Below are positions 17,709-27,041 of a stretch of 64,000 nucleotides of DNA, one piece after another. Position numbers and translations under genes: made by a program. The notes beneath the pieces are model-generated. The model was not told the origin of the DNA. It worked only from the letters and a program-made list of their open reading frames with translations, and searched no databases. Each line of letters starts with the position of its first letter. The first letter of the stretch is position 1. Source of the stretch: Bacillota bacterium (lineage in GTDB: Bacteria > Bacillota_I > Bacilli_A > Izemoplasmatales > UBA1188); NCBI GenBank assembly GCA_023410715.1, contig JAEYPN010000016.1, positions 23,321-87,320 of the forward strand, read 5' to 3'.

Positions 17709-18338
17709 TTATAACATATTTTCTTTATTTACGATAGAATTAATTTTGACATTTATTAAGTCAACCGCTACATCATGGGAATAATCATTTGGAATGATTA
17801 GGTCCGCATAACGCTTCGTTGGTTTTACAAAAGCGTGATACATTGGTTTAACGGTTCTTAAATATTGATTAATGACATTGTCTAGGGTTCTTCCTCTTTC
17901 GTTAATGTCACGTCTTAAACGTCTAATAAACCTTAAATCATCATCAGTATCAACATATATTTTAATATCTAAAAGTTTTCTAATTTTTTCATCTTCTAAA
18001 ATTAAAATTCCTTCTAAGATAATAATCTTAGCTGGTTTAATTCTTTCAACTTTTTCGCTTCTTTGATGATTTACAAAGTCGTAGATTGGTTTATCTACTT
18101 CCTCACCATTTATGAGTTTTTTTAAGTGTTCTAATAACAAACTATTATCTAAAGAAATTGGATGGTCGTAGTTAACCATCATTCTTTTTTCAAGTGATTC
18201 TTCATCGCTTTTTTTATAATAATCATCATGACGAATAACTAATACATCATACTCTTTAAAAGCTTTTCTGATTTTATTAACGACGGTTGTTTTTCCTGAT
18301 CCGGATCCTCCGGCCACCGCAATTAGTATTGGTTTCAT
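17709..18338 (-). CDS. udk: Uridine kinase
   Basis: Phosphorylates uridine and cytidine in pyrimidine salvage. The 209-residue protein has the P-loop GGSGSGKT at residues 10-17, RHDDYYKKSDE, NYDHPISLDN, and the lid segment RRLRRDINERGRTLDNV, all typical of Udk. It starts 3 nt after the end of trhP2. Confidence 0.95.
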   Translation of the reverse strand: MKPILIAVAGGSGSGKTTVVNKIRKAFKEYDVLVIRHDDYYKKSDEESLEKRMMVNYDHPISLDNSLLLEHLKKLINGEEVDKPIYDFVNHQRSEKVERIKPAKIIILEGILILEDEKIRKLLDIKIYVDTDDDLRFIRRLRRDINERGRTLDNVINQYLRTVKPMYHAFVKPTKRYADLIIPNDYSHDVAVDLINVKINSIVNKENML

Positions 18339-18341
18339 ATT

Positions 18342-19526
18342 CTACACCTTTCTTATAAAGTCATTTTCTTTAAGTAAGACATCAGTATATATTTTAATAA
18401 TTTCTAGCGGATGGCGCGCCGCATCAATTACTTCTCCATCTTTATTATAAATTTCACTAATAGGCAATTCCTTATTAGTTAAGTCATATGACATTACTTC
18501 CAACTTATCATCTTTTGTAAAGAAGTTTCTTTGTTCTAAAATAGCTTCTTTTGTTTCTTTATTATAACTTTTTACAATCGCCACAAATTCCTTGCTTGGC
18601 TGATCATTTTTGCCATCATATAGTTGTTCATTTAATGTCACATCACCATTTAAAAATCCAATAGATGTTCGTCTATTTTCCGCTTTCATAATTTCTTCTT
18701 TATAAAAGCTAGGATCTTTTAATGTGCCATTATTATAATCATCAATAAACATTCTATATGCTCTTACCACAACCGCAATATAATATAAAGATTTCATTCT
18801 TCCTTCAATTTTTAAGGAATCTACACCTATGTCAATTAAATCTTTTAGATATGGAATAGCGCATAAATCTTTTGAATTCATTGTAAAATCATATTTATCC
18901 CCAACTAAATGGTTATTATTATATAAACTATAGTTCCATCTACAACTATGAGCACATCCACCACGGTTCGCATCACGATCAGTCATATTATTAGACAAGG
19001 TACAACGTCCAGAATAACCAGCACACATTCCACCATGAATAAATACTTCAATGTCCATTTTCGTTTTTTCCTTCACGGTTTTAATTTCATTTATGCTTAA
19101 TTCTCTTGCTAAAACAATGCGTTTTACACCCATCTTCTTAAATAATTCCATTGCATAAGAATTAGTTACTGACATTTGTGTTGATAAGTGAACTTCTAAA
19201 TTAGTATATTTATGGGCAGAGTTGATAATCACTGGTGATGAAGCAATAATCGCATCAACTTTAATTTCATCAAGGGCAATTAAATATTCTTTTAATCCCT
19301 CTAAATCTTCATTATGAGGGATAATATTACATGTTACATAAACCTTTTTATTTAAACTATGGGCAAATGTAACAGCTTCTTTTAATTCATCTAAGCCTGC
19401 ATTTGAGGCTCTTGCACGTAAAGAAAACCTGTTTCCACCAATATATACCGCATCTGCACCATATATTAGCGCTATTTTTAATTTTTCCAAGTCCCCAGCT
19501 GGGGCAAGTAGTTCAACTTTATTCAC
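18342..19526 (-). CDS. trhP2: TrhP2-like U32 family protein (tRNA 5-hydroxyuridine synthesis)
   Basis: A U32-family protein of about 394 residues, homologous by synteny and motif to Bacillus YrrO (TrhP2), needed for prephenate-dependent hydroxylation of tRNA wobble uridine 34. Visible: VELLAPAGDLEKLK at the start, FIHGGMCAGYSGRC and the cluster region NRGGCAHSCRW, which supply Cys residues for a likely Fe-S cluster, and KIEGRMKSLYYIA. The GTG at 19526 is preferred because GGTGAT lies 4 nt upstream; it overlaps the trhP1 stop by 8 nt. Confidence 0.88.
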   Translation of the reverse strand: MNKVELLAPAGDLEKLKIALIYGADAVYIGGNRFSLRARASNAGLDELKEAVTFAHSLNKKVYVTCNIIPHNEDLEGLKEYLIALDEIKVDAIIASSPVIINSAHKYTNLEVHLSTQMSVTNSYAMELFKKMGVKRIVLARELSINEIKTVKEKTKMDIEVFIHGGMCAGYSGRCTLSNNMTDRDANRGGCAHSCRWNYSLYNNNHLVGDKYDFTMNSKDLCAIPYLKDLIDIGVDSLKIEGRMKSLYYIAVVVRAYRMFIDDYNNGTLKDPSFYKEEIMKAENRRTSIGFLNGDVTLNEQLYDGKNDQPSKEFVAIVKSYNKETKEAILEQRNFFTKDDKLEVMSYDLTNKELPISEIYNKDGEVIDAARHPLEIIKIYTDVLLKENDFIRKV

Positions 19527-20367
19527 TTTTATCACCAACCTTTAATAATGTTTCATGATAATAAAAGCCTGTATCACAGCTATCCTGATATTTTAAAATA
19601 TACTTTTCATCCTTAATACCATCTTTTAAATTATTATAAAAATCAATTGTTTCTAGATATTCTTCATCACTTAAAAATTCTCTTGCAATAATAAATAAAT
19701 CTAAAAACCTTAATTCATTAAATTCATTAAATGAAGAAAGTTTTTTAGCGCTATAAACATATGTGCCAAAAGTATCTTCAAATATTGGATGTTTTTCATC
19801 ACGTAACTGCTCAATCAAATACTTTTTCCCTGGTTTATTAACTAAGTTTTTATATTCATAAAAATAAGTTAAAAATTTTCTTTTGGAATAAAAAATTTGT
19901 TGATAACCATGACCAATATATCCTAAAACCATATCTTTCCCTTTAAAGCTTTTAATATCTTCTAAAGTAATATCCTTAGAAATAATCATTCCTTGAATAT
20001 TAAGTTCTTTTAAAAAGTCACTATCAAGCACGCAAGTATTAAAAGTCAAAGGATTATATATCAACTTATCTTTAAGTGATGGAACTAACTCAACAAGACC
20101 TAAATCCATAAATAAAATTCCATCAAGATTATCTGATATTAAAGGTAAGATTTCCTTTAGTCTTTCCATTTCTTCTTCATGATATAAGCGATTTAAGTTT
20201 AAATAGCTTTTTTTATTAAGCTTATGAATCGCATTTATTAATGAATTGACGGTTTTTAAAGAATAGGCTCTTATTTTAGTTGCAGAAAAACCTTTAAGGT
20301 TAATGATAATTCCATCAACTTTTAAATTAATATCTTCTTTTTTTCCTAAAACACCAACAAGCATCAT
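19519..20367 (-). CDS. trhP1: TrhP1-like U32-related protein (tRNA 5-hydroxyuridine synthesis)
   Basis: A 282-residue protein at the place of Bacillus yrrN (TrhP1), the partner of TrhP2. It keeps the U32 TIM-barrel pattern (DGILFMDLGLVELVP, LIYNPLTFNTC, IQGMIISKDITLEDI) but is shorter than TrhP2 and lacks its Cys cluster, as expected for this subunit. It follows trmR by 9 nt and overlaps trhP2, so trmR-trhP1-trhP2 form one tRNA-modification unit. Confidence 0.82.
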   Translation of the reverse strand: MMLVGVLGKKEDINLKVDGIIINLKGFSATKIRAYSLKTVNSLINAIHKLNKKSYLNLNRLYHEEEMERLKEILPLISDNLDGILFMDLGLVELVPSLKDKLIYNPLTFNTCVLDSDFLKELNIQGMIISKDITLEDIKSFKGKDMVLGYIGHGYQQIFYSKRKFLTYFYEYKNLVNKPGKKYLIEQLRDEKHPIFEDTFGTYVYSAKKLSSFNEFNELRFLDLFIIAREFLSDEEYLETIDFYNNLKDGIKDEKYILKYQDSCDTGFYYHETLLKVGDKSE

Positions 20368-20376
20368 TTAATCACA

Positions 20377-20967
20377 TCACTTCTTAATGGAAATGGACAC
20401 GCCATCCCCAATATTATCATAAATTTCTGTAAAGTAGTTATCTAAACTTAATAAAAAGCTTCGATATTCATTTATTTTTCTAATTAATCCTCTTAGATTT
20501 TTCGATAAATCAACTGGATTTTTAACAAGTCCATGAAAAGCTAAATTATCGGAAAAAACAATTCCTTTTGAATCTAGTAACCCTTCAAATTTATTAAAAA
20601 ATTTAGTATATTGCGCTTTAGCCGCATCAATAAATATTAAATCAAATTTTTTCTCTGTTTCATATTCTAATGCATCCATAAAAACAACCTCAATCCTATC
20701 TTCAAGGTTTGTTTTCTTTATATTTTCTAGTGCCAAATCATACATATCTTTATTTCTTTCGATTGTTGTAATATGAATATTAGGGTCTAATTTAGCCATA
20801 CAAATAGCTGAATAGCCAATAGCTGTACCAATTTCTAAAATATTTCTAACATTATTTTTTAAAATTGTTTCTTCCAAGCACAAAAGACCATCATCTTTGA
20901 TGATTGGTACTTTGTTTAATATTCCATATTCTTTTATTTTTAAGATTTCTTCGTCTAAAGTATTCAT
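20377..20967 (-). CDS. trmR: TrmR-like tRNA 5-hydroxyuridine methyltransferase
   Basis: An O-methyltransferase-3 family enzyme (about 196 aa). Motifs: ILEIGTAIGYSAICMA (SAM motif I), TTIERNKDMYD, and the metal/acid motif KFDLIFIDAAKAQYTKFF, with SDNLAFHG further on. In Bacillus the homologue TrmR (YrrM) methylates 5-hydroxyuridine in tRNA to 5-methoxyuridine. The ATG at 20967 is chosen with AGTGAT 3 nt upstream; ten further upstream codons are open but lack a ribosome binding site. Confidence 0.88.
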   Translation of the reverse strand: MNTLDEEILKIKEYGILNKVPIIKDDGLLCLEETILKNNVRNILEIGTAIGYSAICMAKLDPNIHITTIERNKDMYDLALENIKKTNLEDRIEVVFMDALEYETEKKFDLIFIDAAKAQYTKFFNKFEGLLDSKGIVFSDNLAFHGLVKNPVDLSKNLRGLIRKINEYRSFLLSLDNYFTEIYDNIGDGVSISIKK

Positions 20968-21006
20968 GATATCACTGGCACTATAAAAAAAAGACAAGAG
21001 TACTAA

Positions 21007-21348
21007 TTACTCTTTCTCTTCTTCATGATGACAGTCGCAATCTTCACCGCAGCAGCAGTCATCATCACATTCTTCTTCGTTTTCTTCATCTTCTTCTTCG
21101 AAGAATTGGTCTAATACATTTTCTACTAATTCCCATTCTTCATCAGTTTCGATGGCATATAATTTACCTTGGCCATCATCTTTTGGATCAAAAGCTGCAG
21201 CGTAATATTCTCCATCTTCTTCGCCTTTTACAGTGTAAACAACATATGCTTTTCCAGTTTCATCTGATTCAAATGTAAGTACGATTTCGCACTCAACTTC
21301 TTTACCATTTTCATCAGTAACGATTAATAATTCTCTTTCTTCACTCAT
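21007..21348 (-). CDS. yrzB: YrzB/DUF1292 family protein with Cys/His-rich tail
   Basis: The N-terminal ~80 residues are a DUF1292 domain (beta strands such as CEIVLTFESDETGKAYVVYT and LYAIETDEEWELVENVL); the function of the family is unknown. The C-terminal tail is unusual: after an acidic stretch it has CDDDCCCGEDCDCHH (six Cys, two His), which could bind metal. It lies between ruvX and trmR, as in Bacillus. Confidence 0.85.
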   Translation of the reverse strand: MSEERELLIVTDENGKEVECEIVLTFESDETGKAYVVYTVKGEEDGEYYAAAFDPKDDGQGKLYAIETDEEWELVENVLDQFFEEEDEENEEECDDDCCCGEDCDCHHEEEKE

Positions 21349-21350
21349 GG

Positions 21351-21776
21351 TTAATCCTTCTTTCTTTTTTTATCTAAATAGTCTTGCAGAATCAGAACAG
21401 CTGCCATTGTATCAATGCTTACCTTTTTCGTCTTTCTACTCATATTTGCCATATTCATTGTGTTTAATGCCTGTCTAGTTGTTAGACGTTCATCAAGCAT
21501 AATTATTGGAATGTTCACTCTTTTTTCTAACATCTCTTTGAACTTTAAACAGATCTTTCCTTGTTCACCGATTGAACCGTCCATATTACGTGGGAGTCCT
21601 AAAACAATTTCTCCTACTTTATTATTATCGACTATATTTACAATATAGTCAAGCGGAATGTTAAAATTCTTATCTTTGAATTTAACAGTTTCGACACCAG
21701 ATGCCAAATATTCCGAAATATCGCTCATTGCGACGCCACAAGAGGCGTTTCCTAGGTCAAGTCCAATTATGCGCAT
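21351..21776 (-). CDS. ruvX: RuvX/YqgF family putative Holliday junction resolvase
   Basis: A 141-residue RNase H-fold protein with GLDLGNASCGVAMSD at the start, EIVLGLPRNMDG in the middle, LDERLTTRQA and KVSIDTMAAVLILQDYL at the end: the catalytic acidic residues are kept. Members act in 16S rRNA 5' processing and/or junction resolution. It overlaps the alaS 3' end by 10 nt. Confidence 0.93.
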   Translation of the reverse strand: MRIIGLDLGNASCGVAMSDISEYLASGVETVKFKDKNFNIPLDYIVNIVDNNKVGEIVLGLPRNMDGSIGEQGKICLKFKEMLEKRVNIPIIMLDERLTTRQALNTMNMANMSRKTKKVSIDTMAAVLILQDYLDKKRKKD

Positions 21777-24397
21777 AACATTTTCCTAACTACGTCTAGT
21801 GCTTCATTAACTTTTGTTAAATCTTTTCCACCAGCTTGGGCTAAGTCACGTTTCCCGCCACCATTACCGCCTGCAACTTGAGCGGCAGCCTTAACTAAAG
21901 CAAGCGCATCAGTATTACCATCTGTTTTACATACAAAGGTAATTCTATCACCTTTAGTGCTGCATAAGAATATTATACCCTTATTACTCTTATCATGCAA
22001 ATATTCAGCAAGTGGTTTTAACATATTTCCATCTATATCTACTAAAGCTACACACGTCTTATTTTTAATTAATGGTAAGTATTCTTTAAAACCAGCTAGT
22101 GATTTTTCTTCTTTTAGACGGTTATATTCTTTTTCAAGCGTTTTAATTTCTTCTTTTAACAATTGATACTTTTCTTGTAAATTTAATAAGTCTTGATAAG
22201 ATCCTAAAACCTGAGGGTTTTCTTCATGATTAAATACTAAATTAATGCCTTCTAAAAGAGCTTTTTCTTTAACCATTTCACCTTTTTCTATCATTGTATC
22301 AATATCTTTAATTGTGTTCTTACCATATTCTAAAATATTATCCACATTTTTATTAGTTACACCAGTAATTCTATAGATTCCTGAGCCTTTTGACTCAACT
22401 GATACAATAGCGAAACGACCAATTTTAGATACGTCATCAACATGGGTTCCCCCACATAGGTCTTTAGTTACACCTAAATCAACAACTCTAACTAATGATG
22501 AATATTTTTCACCAAACTCAGCGACAGCTCCAAGGTCAACTGCCTCATTTACGCTCATAACTGAAGTCTTACCTTTATAACCCTTACTTATTATCTCATT
22601 AACTTTTTTTTCAATTCTCAAAATTTCTTCTTTTGTTAATAATTCAAAATGGTTGAAGTCAAAACGTAAAGCCTTGCTTGTAACTTGTGAACCTTGTTGA
22701 GAAACATGAGATCCAAGTTCATCACGCAAAACTTTAAACATTATGTGCGTCGCAGAATGGTTATATCTTGTTAATTCTCTTTCTTCTACATTTATCTTTA
22801 AGTTATATAATTCATTTAAAATTAAATCACCTTCAACATTTTCAATTTCATGTAAATGTTGACCATTTGGTAACTTAATCACATTTTTAACATCAGCCTT
22901 AAAAAAATCAGAGAAAATTTTCCCGGTATCAGCTACTTGCCCACCACTTTCAGCGTAAAATGGCGTTTTATCAAATACTAAACCACCATCAAATATTTTA
23001 ATAAGCTTGCCAACTGCAAAACTATCTTCATAACCAACAAATACTGATGATTCTTTATAGTTCATGTATTCTTCATTTTGTTTACTCATACTGCTTATAT
23101 CAAGACGAGCATCGCGAGCTCTTTTCTTTTGTAAAGCCATTTCCTTATTAAAACCCTCTACGTCAACAGTTGCGTTCTTTTCGCTTGCATATTCAATTGT
23201 TAGTTCAATAGGAAAGCCATAAGTATCATATAAAGTAAAGGCATCTTCACCACTAATTTTATTATCTTTAGTGTTTTCTATGATACTCAAGAATTTCTTT
23301 TCGCCTTGAGCCAAAGTTTCTAAGAATTTAATTTCTTCTTGACTTACAACCTTTTTAACAATTGCCTTTCTTTCGTCTAAGTATGGATAATAGTCATGCA
23401 TTACATTAACTACTGTATCAACTAAATCAGCTAAGAATGGACGACTTATATTTAATGCTTTTCCATGTTTTACTGCTCTACGTAATAATCTTCTAAGTAC
23501 ATATCCACGGCCTTCATTTGAAAGAAGCGCCCCATCTGATATAGCAAATGTTAAAGTTCTTAAATGGTCAGCAATAACCTTAAAAGCTTTTTGTCCATGA
23601 TATTTAATTCCACTTATTTTTTCAATTTCATTAATAATTGGCATGAATAAATCTGTTTCAAAGTTAGTTTCAGTTTCTTGTAAAACAGAAGCCATTCTCT
23701 CTAATCCCATACCTGTGTCAATATTTTTATGTGGTAATTCTTTATACATTGAACGGTCAACTTTTGGATCAGCGTTAAATTGTGAAAATACAATATTCCA
23801 AATCTCAATAAAACGATCATTTTCAATATCATCTTTGATATAATCTGGTGTTGCATTACCAAACTTATCACCACGATCAAAGAATATTTCGGTATCTGGT
23901 CCTGATGGTCCTTCACCAATTTCCCAAAAATTATTAAATGTTCTAATTAAATGACTTTCAGGAACACCCAATTTAAGCCATAAATTATATGTTTCCTCAT
24001 CATCAGGATAAACAGTAAAATATAAACGGTTAACATCAAAATCAAACCATTTTGGTGAGGTTAATAATTCATATGCCCAAGTGATGGCTTCAGTTCTAAA
24101 ATAATCGCCAATTGAAAAGTTACCAAGCATTTCAAAAAAAGTATGATGACGGGCAGTTACCCCAACATTTTCAATATCATTTGTTCTAATGCATTTTTGC
24201 GCATTACAAATTCTTGGATTTTCAGGAATAATTGATCCATCAAAATATTTTTTTAAAGCTGCTACACCAGCATTCATCCATAACAAGGTTTTATCATTGC
24301 TTGGTACTAATGATACACTTTGATAAACACTATGACCTTTTTCTTTGAAAAAAGTAAGCCACATATTTCTTATTTCGCTACCTGTTAATTTTTTCAT
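21767..24397 (-). CDS. alaS: Alanyl-tRNA synthetase
   Basis: Charges tRNA-Ala. The 876-residue protein has the class II core (MNAGVAALKKYFDG, RTNDIENVGVTARHHTFFEM, EIGEGPSGPDTEIFFDRG, DTGMGLERMASVLQ), the editing domain with HSATHIMFKVLRDELG and the zinc-type CGGTHVDDV, and a C-terminal oligomerisation domain rich in glycine (AAAQVAGGNGGGKRDLAQAGG). Full length. Expression is controlled by the T-box leader directly upstream. Confidence 0.97.
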   Translation of the reverse strand: MKKLTGSEIRNMWLTFFKEKGHSVYQSVSLVPSNDKTLLWMNAGVAALKKYFDGSIIPENPRICNAQKCIRTNDIENVGVTARHHTFFEMLGNFSIGDYFRTEAITWAYELLTSPKWFDFDVNRLYFTVYPDDEETYNLWLKLGVPESHLIRTFNNFWEIGEGPSGPDTEIFFDRGDKFGNATPDYIKDDIENDRFIEIWNIVFSQFNADPKVDRSMYKELPHKNIDTGMGLERMASVLQETETNFETDLFMPIINEIEKISGIKYHGQKAFKVIADHLRTLTFAISDGALLSNEGRGYVLRRLLRRAVKHGKALNISRPFLADLVDTVVNVMHDYYPYLDERKAIVKKVVSQEEIKFLETLAQGEKKFLSIIENTKDNKISGEDAFTLYDTYGFPIELTIEYASEKNATVDVEGFNKEMALQKKRARDARLDISSMSKQNEEYMNYKESSVFVGYEDSFAVGKLIKIFDGGLVFDKTPFYAESGGQVADTGKIFSDFFKADVKNVIKLPNGQHLHEIENVEGDLILNELYNLKINVEERELTRYNHSATHIMFKVLRDELGSHVSQQGSQVTSKALRFDFNHFELLTKEEILRIEKKVNEIISKGYKGKTSVMSVNEAVDLGAVAEFGEKYSSLVRVVDLGVTKDLCGGTHVDDVSKIGRFAIVSVESKGSGIYRITGVTNKNVDNILEYGKNTIKDIDTMIEKGEMVKEKALLEGINLVFNHEENPQVLGSYQDLLNLQEKYQLLKEEIKTLEKEYNRLKEEKSLAGFKEYLPLIKNKTCVALVDIDGNMLKPLAEYLHDKSNKGIIFLCSTKGDRITFVCKTDGNTDALALVKAAAQVAGGNGGGKRDLAQAGGKDLTKVNEALDVVRKMLCA

Positions 24398-24408
24398 AAA
24401 TTCCTCCT

Positions 24409-24440
24409 AAAAAAATCGCCCTTAAAATAACTTAAGGACG
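24409..24440 (-). terminator. Leader terminator of the alaS T-box
   Basis: On the minus strand CGTCCTTAA pairs with TTAAGGGCG, followed by ATTTTTTT. It competes with the T-box antiterminator just upstream. Confidence 0.85.
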
Positions 24441-24620
24441 AAACAAATTTCCGCGGTACCACCTTTGTTCTAGATTAACTAGCACTTTAAACTTTTAACG
24501 CAAGTTATACGGGAATAATCCATCTTGCAAGGAGCTTCAATATACACTATTTGTCTAGTTTCCATCCTCCTAGACTCTCTATAAAACGTCATATATTTAC
24601 TAATCTTGTTCATTGATTTG
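24409..24620 (-). promoter_or_regulatory. T-box riboswitch of alaS (specifier GCU)
   Basis: The leader has the conserved T-box sequence AAGGTGGTACCGCGG (24451-24465 on the minus strand) before the terminator. By alignment with the trpS leader in this window the specifier codon is GCU in TTGAAGCTCC, which fits tRNA-Ala. Uncharged tRNA-Ala would stabilise the antiterminator and turn on alaS. Confidence 0.93.
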
Positions 24621-24625
24621 CTATT

Positions 24626-24654
24626 ATTATATTATATTAAAAATTAAATATCAA
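24626..24654 (-). promoter_or_regulatory. SigA promoter of the alaS leader
   Basis: TTGATA (24649-24654), 17 nt, TATAAT (24626-24631) on the minus strand, just upstream of the T-box leader. Confidence 0.75.
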
Positions 24655-24668
24655 GTAAAGTATTTATT

Positions 24669-25094
24669 TTAATTGTTGTTTTTCAACATTTTTACACTTA
24701 ATAAGTAAATGGCACCTATAAATGATAAAATACCTCTAATAGTTGGTCCAATTCCTAAATTAAATAAACTTCCTACAGCTTCTAAGTTATTAGCACTTAA
24801 AAAAATTTGAGTTGTAAATAATTCTAATATTGAAGCGATTAAGAAAATAAAGATACCAAGATAAAAGCCTAAATCACCTTTTAATAAATATATCGCTACT
24901 ACTGCTAGTATTGGTAAAAGCCATGTAACAAATAAAACAACATTAAAAGTATATCCATCTTTTCCAAATACCACACTTAAACCCGAGATATATGTTTTAA
25001 CATATGCATTAAAATCTATCGCATTTAGAAATATTGTTAATAAAGATATAACTGAGATAATTAAAGTAATTTCTTTATATTTTTCCTTTAGCAT
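24669..25094 (-). CDS. Small membrane protein of unknown function
   Basis: A 141-residue protein with about four transmembrane helices (ITLIISVISLLTIFL; VVLFVTWLLPILAVVAIYLL; LGFYLGIFIFLIASILELF; IRGILSFIGAIYLLSV). No family is recognised. It follows the DUF362 gene by 13 nt and probably shares its transcript; the alaS promoter begins inside the short gap after it. Confidence 0.65.
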   Translation of the reverse strand: MLKEKYKEITLIISVISLLTIFLNAIDFNAYVKTYISGLSVVFGKDGYTFNVVLFVTWLLPILAVVAIYLLKGDLGFYLGIFIFLIASILELFTTQIFLSANNLEAVGSLFNLGIGPTIRGILSFIGAIYLLSVKMLKNNN

Positions 25095-25107
25095 TTAATT
25101 ACCCTCT

Positions 25108-25986
25108 TTAAATTTCTACCAAGATATAATCGGTTCTACCGAGCCCTAATCTTTCTGCTTCATTTATTGTATGAATACCATGTCTTGTTTCTATCCGTTC
25201 AATTAAATGTTTTTTACCTGGATCACTAGATGCATAAACTAAATCTACACACGCTTTATCTAATGCAACAGGATCAAGTGAACTTAAAATACCGATATCA
25301 GCCATTCTTGGTTCAGCTGGTGATGGACTACAATCACAGTCAACTGATAAACGGTTCGCTACATTAACATAAACCATGTTTTCTTTAAATTTACTTATTA
25401 CGCTTTCACATGCTTCTGCCATTGACTCTAAAAAAATGTCTTGATGAGGAATATTATTCCATAAAATATTTGGATCTGTAACTTTTCCACCAGAATGAAT
25501 CCATGACTTACCACGACTTGAGGCCATACCAATCGCAATATTTTTTAATGCTCCACCAAATCCGCCCATTTCATGGCCTTTAAAGTGCGATAACACTAAA
25601 ATAGAATCATAATTAAGTAAATTTTTACCGACATAGTTAATGCCACCAAGATGTTTTCCACCTGTTACATTGATAGTGATGTCTCCATCTTCATCCATAA
25701 TATCAACATCGGCTATGTCATAAAAGCCATGGTCTTTAATTGTTTTTTTATGGTCATCTGTTGTATTTCTTTTGCCAGGATAAGCTGTATTACATTCAAT
25801 GATTGTTCCATTTAATTTTTTTACTAATTCTTCAATAAATTCAGGGTGTAAATAGTTATTTCCACCTGCTTCACCTGTTGAAATTTTTATTCCAACTTTT
25901 CCAGACAAATTCCTATTTAAGCAATCAAAAATTTTTACTAATGATTCACTTGTAATCTCTTTACTAAAATAAACAATTGGTCTCAT
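25108..25986 (-). CDS. DUF362 domain-containing protein
   Basis: The 292-residue protein has the DUF362 core: VGIKISTGEAGGNNYLHPE, then LVLSHFKGHEMGGFGGALKN, and a late DPVALDKACVDLVY. Some DUF362 proteins carry an extra ferredoxin domain; this one has only a small VDCDCSP cysteine pair and no 4Fe-4S ferredoxin repeat. Biochemical function is not established for the family. A GAGGG-type ribosome binding site precedes the ATG. Confidence 0.8.
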   Translation of the reverse strand: MRPIVYFSKEITSESLVKIFDCLNRNLSGKVGIKISTGEAGGNNYLHPEFIEELVKKLNGTIIECNTAYPGKRNTTDDHKKTIKDHGFYDIADVDIMDEDGDITINVTGGKHLGGINYVGKNLLNYDSILVLSHFKGHEMGGFGGALKNIAIGMASSRGKSWIHSGGKVTDPNILWNNIPHQDIFLESMAEACESVISKFKENMVYVNVANRLSVDCDCSPSPAEPRMADIGILSSLDPVALDKACVDLVYASSDPGKKHLIERIETRHGIHTINEAERLGLGRTDYILVEI

Positions 25987-26328
25987 TTTTTTCCCTCTTA
26001 ATAACTTTATTTTATACTTTTATTTTACCATACTTTTGCTATAATTATAAAATTAACGCAAATTTATTATAAAAAATTATTTTTGTAGATAAAAAAGTAG
26101 TATTAGCATACTATAACACTTATGAAAAATTACTTTTGGTTTTGTAATATATAATTTTACTACAAAATTATTTGTTAAATTTTAAAATGTTAGAAAATTG
26201 TTAAAAATAAAATATACAAAGCCTTGACATTTTCTCCATTTGTTTTGTATACTATTGTAAATCTGTATAAATTCATTAAATTTTGATGTTATTAAGGGGA
26301 ATTAAATAAAAAAGGGAGGAAAAAATTA
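25987..26328. other. 342-nt intergenic region between divergent genes
   Basis: Very AT-rich. It holds the promoter and ~75-nt 5' leader of the DUF975 gene; no other gene, RNA or strong hairpin is seen. The minus-strand promoter of the DUF362 gene must lie near 26000-26060 but I cannot fix it. Confidence 0.6.
26224..26253 (+). promoter_or_regulatory. Strong SigA promoter of the DUF975 gene
   Basis: A perfect TTGACA (26224-26229), 18 nt, then TATACT (26248-26253). Confidence 0.8.
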
Positions 26329-26925
26329 ATGAATACACAAATTATCAAAGATGAAGCAAAAGATGCTTTAGTTGGTAGTCGTTTAATGATGCTTCTAGTT
26401 CTTATCGTCTTTTCAGCTATTAATCTAGTTTTAGAGAGATTTTATATCGGCCTTCTGCTTTTGCCTATATTTACTGCCGGTTTTTATTTGGTTAATAAGG
26501 AACTTTTACTTGATGGTCGTGTTGATTTTGGAAAATTATTTTACTATTTTCGTAATTTAAAACATGCACTAAAATTATTTGGTGTTACAATACTTACAGC
26601 ACTAATAGTTACTTTAGGCTGTCTTTTGTTTATTATTCCAGGAATTATATTTTCCTTTCGATATTCCCAAGCTTTGCTTATTATGGCTGATAATCCAGAT
26701 ATTGGAATTATTGAGGCAATGATAGAGAGTAAAGAATTAATGTATGGTCATAAAATGGAATACTTTCTTTTTGGCTTAAGTTTTATTGGCCATATTTTAC
26801 TAGGAATAATTACTCTTGGTATATATCTTCTTTATATTATGCCTTATATAGTCGCATCAAATTATAACTATTATCTTCACTTAACTCATCAAAATGAAGA
26901 CGATGATACAACTTACGAATACTAA
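26329..26925 (+). CDS. DUF975 family integral membrane protein
   Basis: A 198-residue membrane protein with about four to five hydrophobic helices. It carries the DUF975 signature: LLFIIPGIIFSFRYSQALLI, ADNPDIGIIEAMIESKELM, GHKMEYFLFGLSFIGHILLG and a final LYIMPYIVASNYNYYLHL. Function is unknown. It has its own promoter and terminator, so it is a single-gene unit; GGGAGG precedes the ATG. Confidence 0.82.
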   Translation: MNTQIIKDEAKDALVGSRLMMLLVLIVFSAINLVLERFYIGLLLLPIFTAGFYLVNKELLLDGRVDFGKLFYYFRNLKHALKLFGVTILTALIVTLGCLLFIIPGIIFSFRYSQALLIMADNPDIGIIEAMIESKELMYGHKMEYFLFGLSFIGHILLGIITLGIYLLYIMPYIVASNYNYYLHLTHQNEDDDTTYEY

Positions 26926-26950
26926 CCACGTAAAATAACGTGGTTTTTTA
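26926..26950 (+). terminator. Terminator of the DUF975 gene
   Basis: CCACGT pairs with ACGTGG around AAAATA, followed by TTTTTTATT, immediately after the stop codon. Confidence 0.85.
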
Positions 26951-27000
26951 TTAACTAAATTATTATCTTTAAGGCTCTTAAGGTTTGTATGATAGCAACT

Positions 27001-27038
27001 AAAAAAGTAAGAATTTTTTGTTATTTCTTACTTTTTTG
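27001..27038 (-). terminator. Terminator of the GH2 gene
   Basis: AAAAAGTAAGAA pairs with TTCTTACTTTTT; on the minus strand it ends in a T-run. It follows the GH2 gene and could also stop leftover plus-strand transcription. Confidence 0.8.
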
Positions 27039-27041
27039 TTT

